From assembly GCA_903925195.1 (NCBI GenBank), contig CAIYEO010000106.1, forward strand, positions 1 through 9,039: 9,039 nt of DNA, written 5' to 3'. This document shows, piece after piece, positions 8,701 through 9,039 of this stretch. A model generated the notes under the pieces. That model was given only the letters and a program-made list of their open reading frames with translations, did not search any database and was not told the DNA's origin. This stretch comes from an uncultured Candidatus Saccharibacteria bacterium (GTDB taxonomy: Bacteria; Patescibacteria; Saccharimonadia; Saccharimonadales; UBA4665). Each line of letters begins with the position of its first letter. The stretch's first letter is position 1. A program made the position numbers and the translations under genes.

Positions 8701-9039
8701 TGCCATGGAAAATCGAACTTGGACTGGTGGCTCAACACCAGGAGTTGGAATGGGCTTTAACGCAACTAATATGCCATATACACACAACTTAGCAGCTAAT
8801 TGTACCTACTTCCAAAGCGATACCGAAATTAATACTGGAGATAACTCGGCCCAGCAATATGTTGGTGCCTGGACTGGTTATACAGCAACTACAACAAAAG
8901 TAAGTGCAGACTGTTCTCCATCGGCAACCTGTTCATACACGGGAAACAACATATTTAGAGCATTTAGAAGCCTTAATATTACACACAGAGAATATGTAGA
9001 GGGTGCCACAGCTGCTTGTTCGGCATCTGGAAATGCGGC
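5615..9039 (+). CDS. Giant multidomain surface enzyme: GH99-like glycosidase, FN3 repeats, PF04185-type phosphoesterase (3' end cut)
   Basis: An uninterrupted frame of 1141 complete codons runs from the GTG at 5615 off the right edge. Domain order by residue: basic N-terminus and hydrophobic segment 1-38; DNRLRE-type beta domain about 45-197; Ig-like domain about 202-307; GH99-like catalytic domain about 317-589; four FN3 domains about 594-1008; and a phosphoesterase-family domain starting near 1020 and continuing beyond the window. The non-catalytic domains are rich in Thr, Ser and Ala, as is common in secreted proteins. The protein should be exported and either released or membrane-anchored. 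It would combine glycan hydrolysis with phosphoester hydrolysis on the cell surface or a neighbouring cell. It starts 69 bases after the ATPase stop on the same strand, with its own ribosome site. The glycosidase assignment rests on motifs, and the true substrate is unknown. Anchoring or sorting signals at the C-terminus cannot be seen. Confidence 0.9.
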   Translation, partial: MEKIKKFKSYSKQNRVTGLIVIAFIAIAGSTYLLFARAATTTSTLPLTSSAVIASKTPTVAKANPSILQTTGLGNSIGGYRSFLKFNVATPSPTDVITKVQLKVYTQTANSAGFYVKSLADSSWDPTKITYNSHPTIGSTIADSSATKVNTWKTIDLTKYVTAKGLVSFVLYPKDGYIIQYSNAGTTAPQLVVDYTPATIADTTAPTNVAITAPTSGATVTGTYSFASSATDETGVAKVEFYNDSKLIGNAGPNTATSWVIYNTTTSTYGFDTKTLTDGTHSIYSIAYDAAGNKTQSTPVSYTVNNATQPPVSTSGPIRIGFYYPWFPETWGKIATPNTHFNPTAGFYSSDTAPVITKHIQQMTYAGLDAAVASWWGQGQHSESTRIPALLNNSANTSNGKNLKWALYYEKESTGDPAVADITSDLTYIKTNYAGNANYLQIGGKPVIFVFTDGNDACAMAQRWHDANTVGFYVVLKVFSGYTACTTQPDGWHQYGPASATDSQGKYSYTISPGFWLYTEAAPRLARLSAADWTTSVNNMVASKAQFQLVTTFNEWGEGTAVEPANEWASASGYGTYIDILHQILNANAPTPVDTTAPTAPSNLTATLASSASKTVNLSWTASSDNVGGSGLKQYTVSRTDSANNKVSFNVTAPTVTYSDSSAIYNTQYTYSVTASDNAVPANVSSASNSVSVTTPSQPVAAPATPTNLSGSAISSTQINLTWTASVDTTGIVGGYKVFRNGTQIADTKSIGTAYSDTGLTGSTSYSYTVLAYDSVTTTLQSAQTAAVSVTTPPTPQVPVADTTPPSIPTNVLATLATATGKTVNVTWGASTDNAGGSGLKQYVITRTDSANTVVQFTVAAGTLNYADSSTNFATTYNYTVAAQDNASPNNTSVASVPVSVTTPKTPDTTAPNVPAAPSVIIVSSAQVTIAWNAVTDNPTDGTASGVAGYRVFRNGTQIADVTTTSVNDSMTFVSGQGYTWTVLAYDVSGNLSAQSPASASTIPNPVIATSSYCNNPATGNKINTVIVIAMENRTWTGGSTPGVGMGFNATNMPYTHNLAANCTYFQSDTEINTGDNSAQQYVGAWTGYTATTTKVSADCSPSATCSYTGNNIFRAFRSLNITHREYVEGATAACSASGNA
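5747..6205 (+). other. DNRLRE-type (CBM96-like) beta-sandwich domain
   Basis: Residues about 45-197 show the pattern of DNRLRE domains: a GGYRSFLKFNV strand near 77-87, a V..VQLKVYT strand, SWDPTKITYNSHPTIG in the middle, NTWKTIDLTKYV, and a closing APQLVVDY. Such domains occur in large secreted proteins and some bind polysaccharide. Here it could help hold the enzyme on glycan, which is inference. Confidence 0.7.
6218..6535 (+). other. Bacterial Ig-like domain
   Basis: Residues about 202-307 open with DTTAPTNVAITAPTSGATV and contain VAKVEFYNDSKLIG and DGTHSIYSIAYDAAGN, the signature of the bacterial Ig-like domains often placed next to glycosidases. It probably serves as a spacer between the DNRLRE-type domain and the catalytic domain. 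Confidence 0.75.
6563..7381 (+). other. GH99-like (endo-alpha-mannosidase type) catalytic domain
   Basis: Residues about 317-589 contain, in family order, GFYYPWF (321-327), GLDAAVASWWGQGQHS with Trp375-Trp376, LKWALYYEKE with Glu410, GGKPVIFVF, and FNEWGEGTAVEP with Glu555 and Glu558. In GH99 enzymes the two glutamates of the N-E-W-H-E motif form the catalytic pair. Both are kept here, while the intervening His is Gly. Known GH99 enzymes cleave internal alpha-mannosidic bonds of mannans and N-glycans. Related GH99-like/WbsX domains also occur in cell-surface glycan proteins with no proven activity, so the substrate is open. Cys458 and Cys485 are the only cysteines in this domain and could pair outside the cell. 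Confidence 0.75.
7394..8017 (+). repeat. FN3 domain pair, first copy (A1-B1)
   Basis: Two fibronectin type III domains at about residues 594-801. A1 begins DTTAPTAPSNLTATL and has DNVGGSGLKQYTVSRTDSAN. B1 has GGYKVFRNGTQIADT and YSYTVLAYDS. Each ends in a V(S/T)VTTP linker. FN3 domains act as spacers or weak glycan binders in bacterial carbohydrate-active enzymes. Confidence 0.85.
8018..8641 (+). repeat. FN3 domain pair, second copy (A2-B2)
   Basis: Two more FN3 domains at about residues 802-1009. A2 begins DTTPPSIPTNVLATL and has DNAGGSGLKQYVITRTDSAN, matching A1. B2 has AGYRVFRNGTQIADV and YTWTVLAYDVSG, matching B1. The start lies 624 bases after the first pair. The 17-base string GGTACTCAGATAGCTGA is identical in B1 (7838-7854) and B2 (8480-8496), and AGCGGACTAAA is shared at 7502-7512 and 8126-8136. 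This supports duplication of a two-domain unit. Confidence 0.85.
8675..9039 (+). other. Start of a PF04185-type phosphoesterase domain (phospholipase C/acid phosphatase family), cut by window end
   Basis: From about residue 1021 the sequence reads NKINTVIVIAMENRTW, with Glu1032-Asn1033 matching the MEN-R motif that opens this family and contributes to its metal site. It continues with MPYTHNLAANCTYF, an INTGDNSAQQYVGAWTGYT segment where the family has its conserved nucleophile region, and NIFRAFRSLNITHREYVEG, matching the family's later strand and helix. The distal Asp-containing metal motif would lie beyond the window, so completeness cannot be judged. Cysteines cluster here, with five from residue 1014 onward, suggesting disulfides after export. 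Members include secreted phospholipases C and acid phosphatases. Confidence 0.75.

Noticed and set aside
7360..8787. Three minus-strand open frames opposite the FN3 and phosphoesterase region
   Set aside because: They are mirror frames of repetitive Thr/Ser/Ala-rich coding sequence and have no ribosome sites or recognisable motifs.

Overview
The window is a gene-dense, AT-rich piece of bacterial chromosome. It has one minus-strand tRNA near the left edge and four plus-strand protein genes that fill nearly everything else, plus a possible end of a fifth gene at the extreme left. The standard code fits: all complete genes end in TAA and no TGA has to be read through. The short TilS, the small intergenic gaps, starts without Shine-Dalgarno sequences, a soluble TraG/VirB4-like ATPase and a very large surface protein rich in beta-sandwich repeats fit a reduced Patescibacteria/CPR genome, most likely Candidatus Saccharibacteria (TM7). 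That placement is an inference from gene style, not a phylogenetic result.

Layout: 2-67 may be the C-terminal end of a membrane protein. A tRNA with anticodon CAU (62-138) lies on the minus strand. After a short divergent region come tilS (207-1085), which modifies the CAU-anticodon isoleucine tRNA; ftsH (1131-2999), a membrane AAA+ zinc protease; and an 829-residue DNA-transfer/secretion-type ATPase (3056-5545). Last is a very large secreted or anchored protein (5615 to beyond the right edge, at least 1141 residues). No stretch over 300 bases lacks a gene.

The last gene is the standout. Its order is signal/anchor segment, DNRLRE-type beta domain, Ig-like domain, GH99-like glycosidase domain with both expected catalytic glutamates, four fibronectin type III domains in an A-B-A-B pattern, and the start of a PF04185-type phosphoesterase (phospholipase C/acid phosphatase family) cut by the window end. 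A glycan-cleaving and a phosphoester-cleaving module on one surface polypeptide suggest an enzyme acting on phosphorylated glycans or lipoglycans. In an epibiont of Actinobacteria, the host's mannosylated phosphatidylinositol lipids would be an attractive but unproven target.

The first part (tRNA, tilS, ftsH) is housekeeping: tilS next to ftsH is a common bacterial neighbourhood. The second part (ATPase and surface enzyme) looks like envelope or cell-contact biology, but nothing in the sequence proves the two genes work together.
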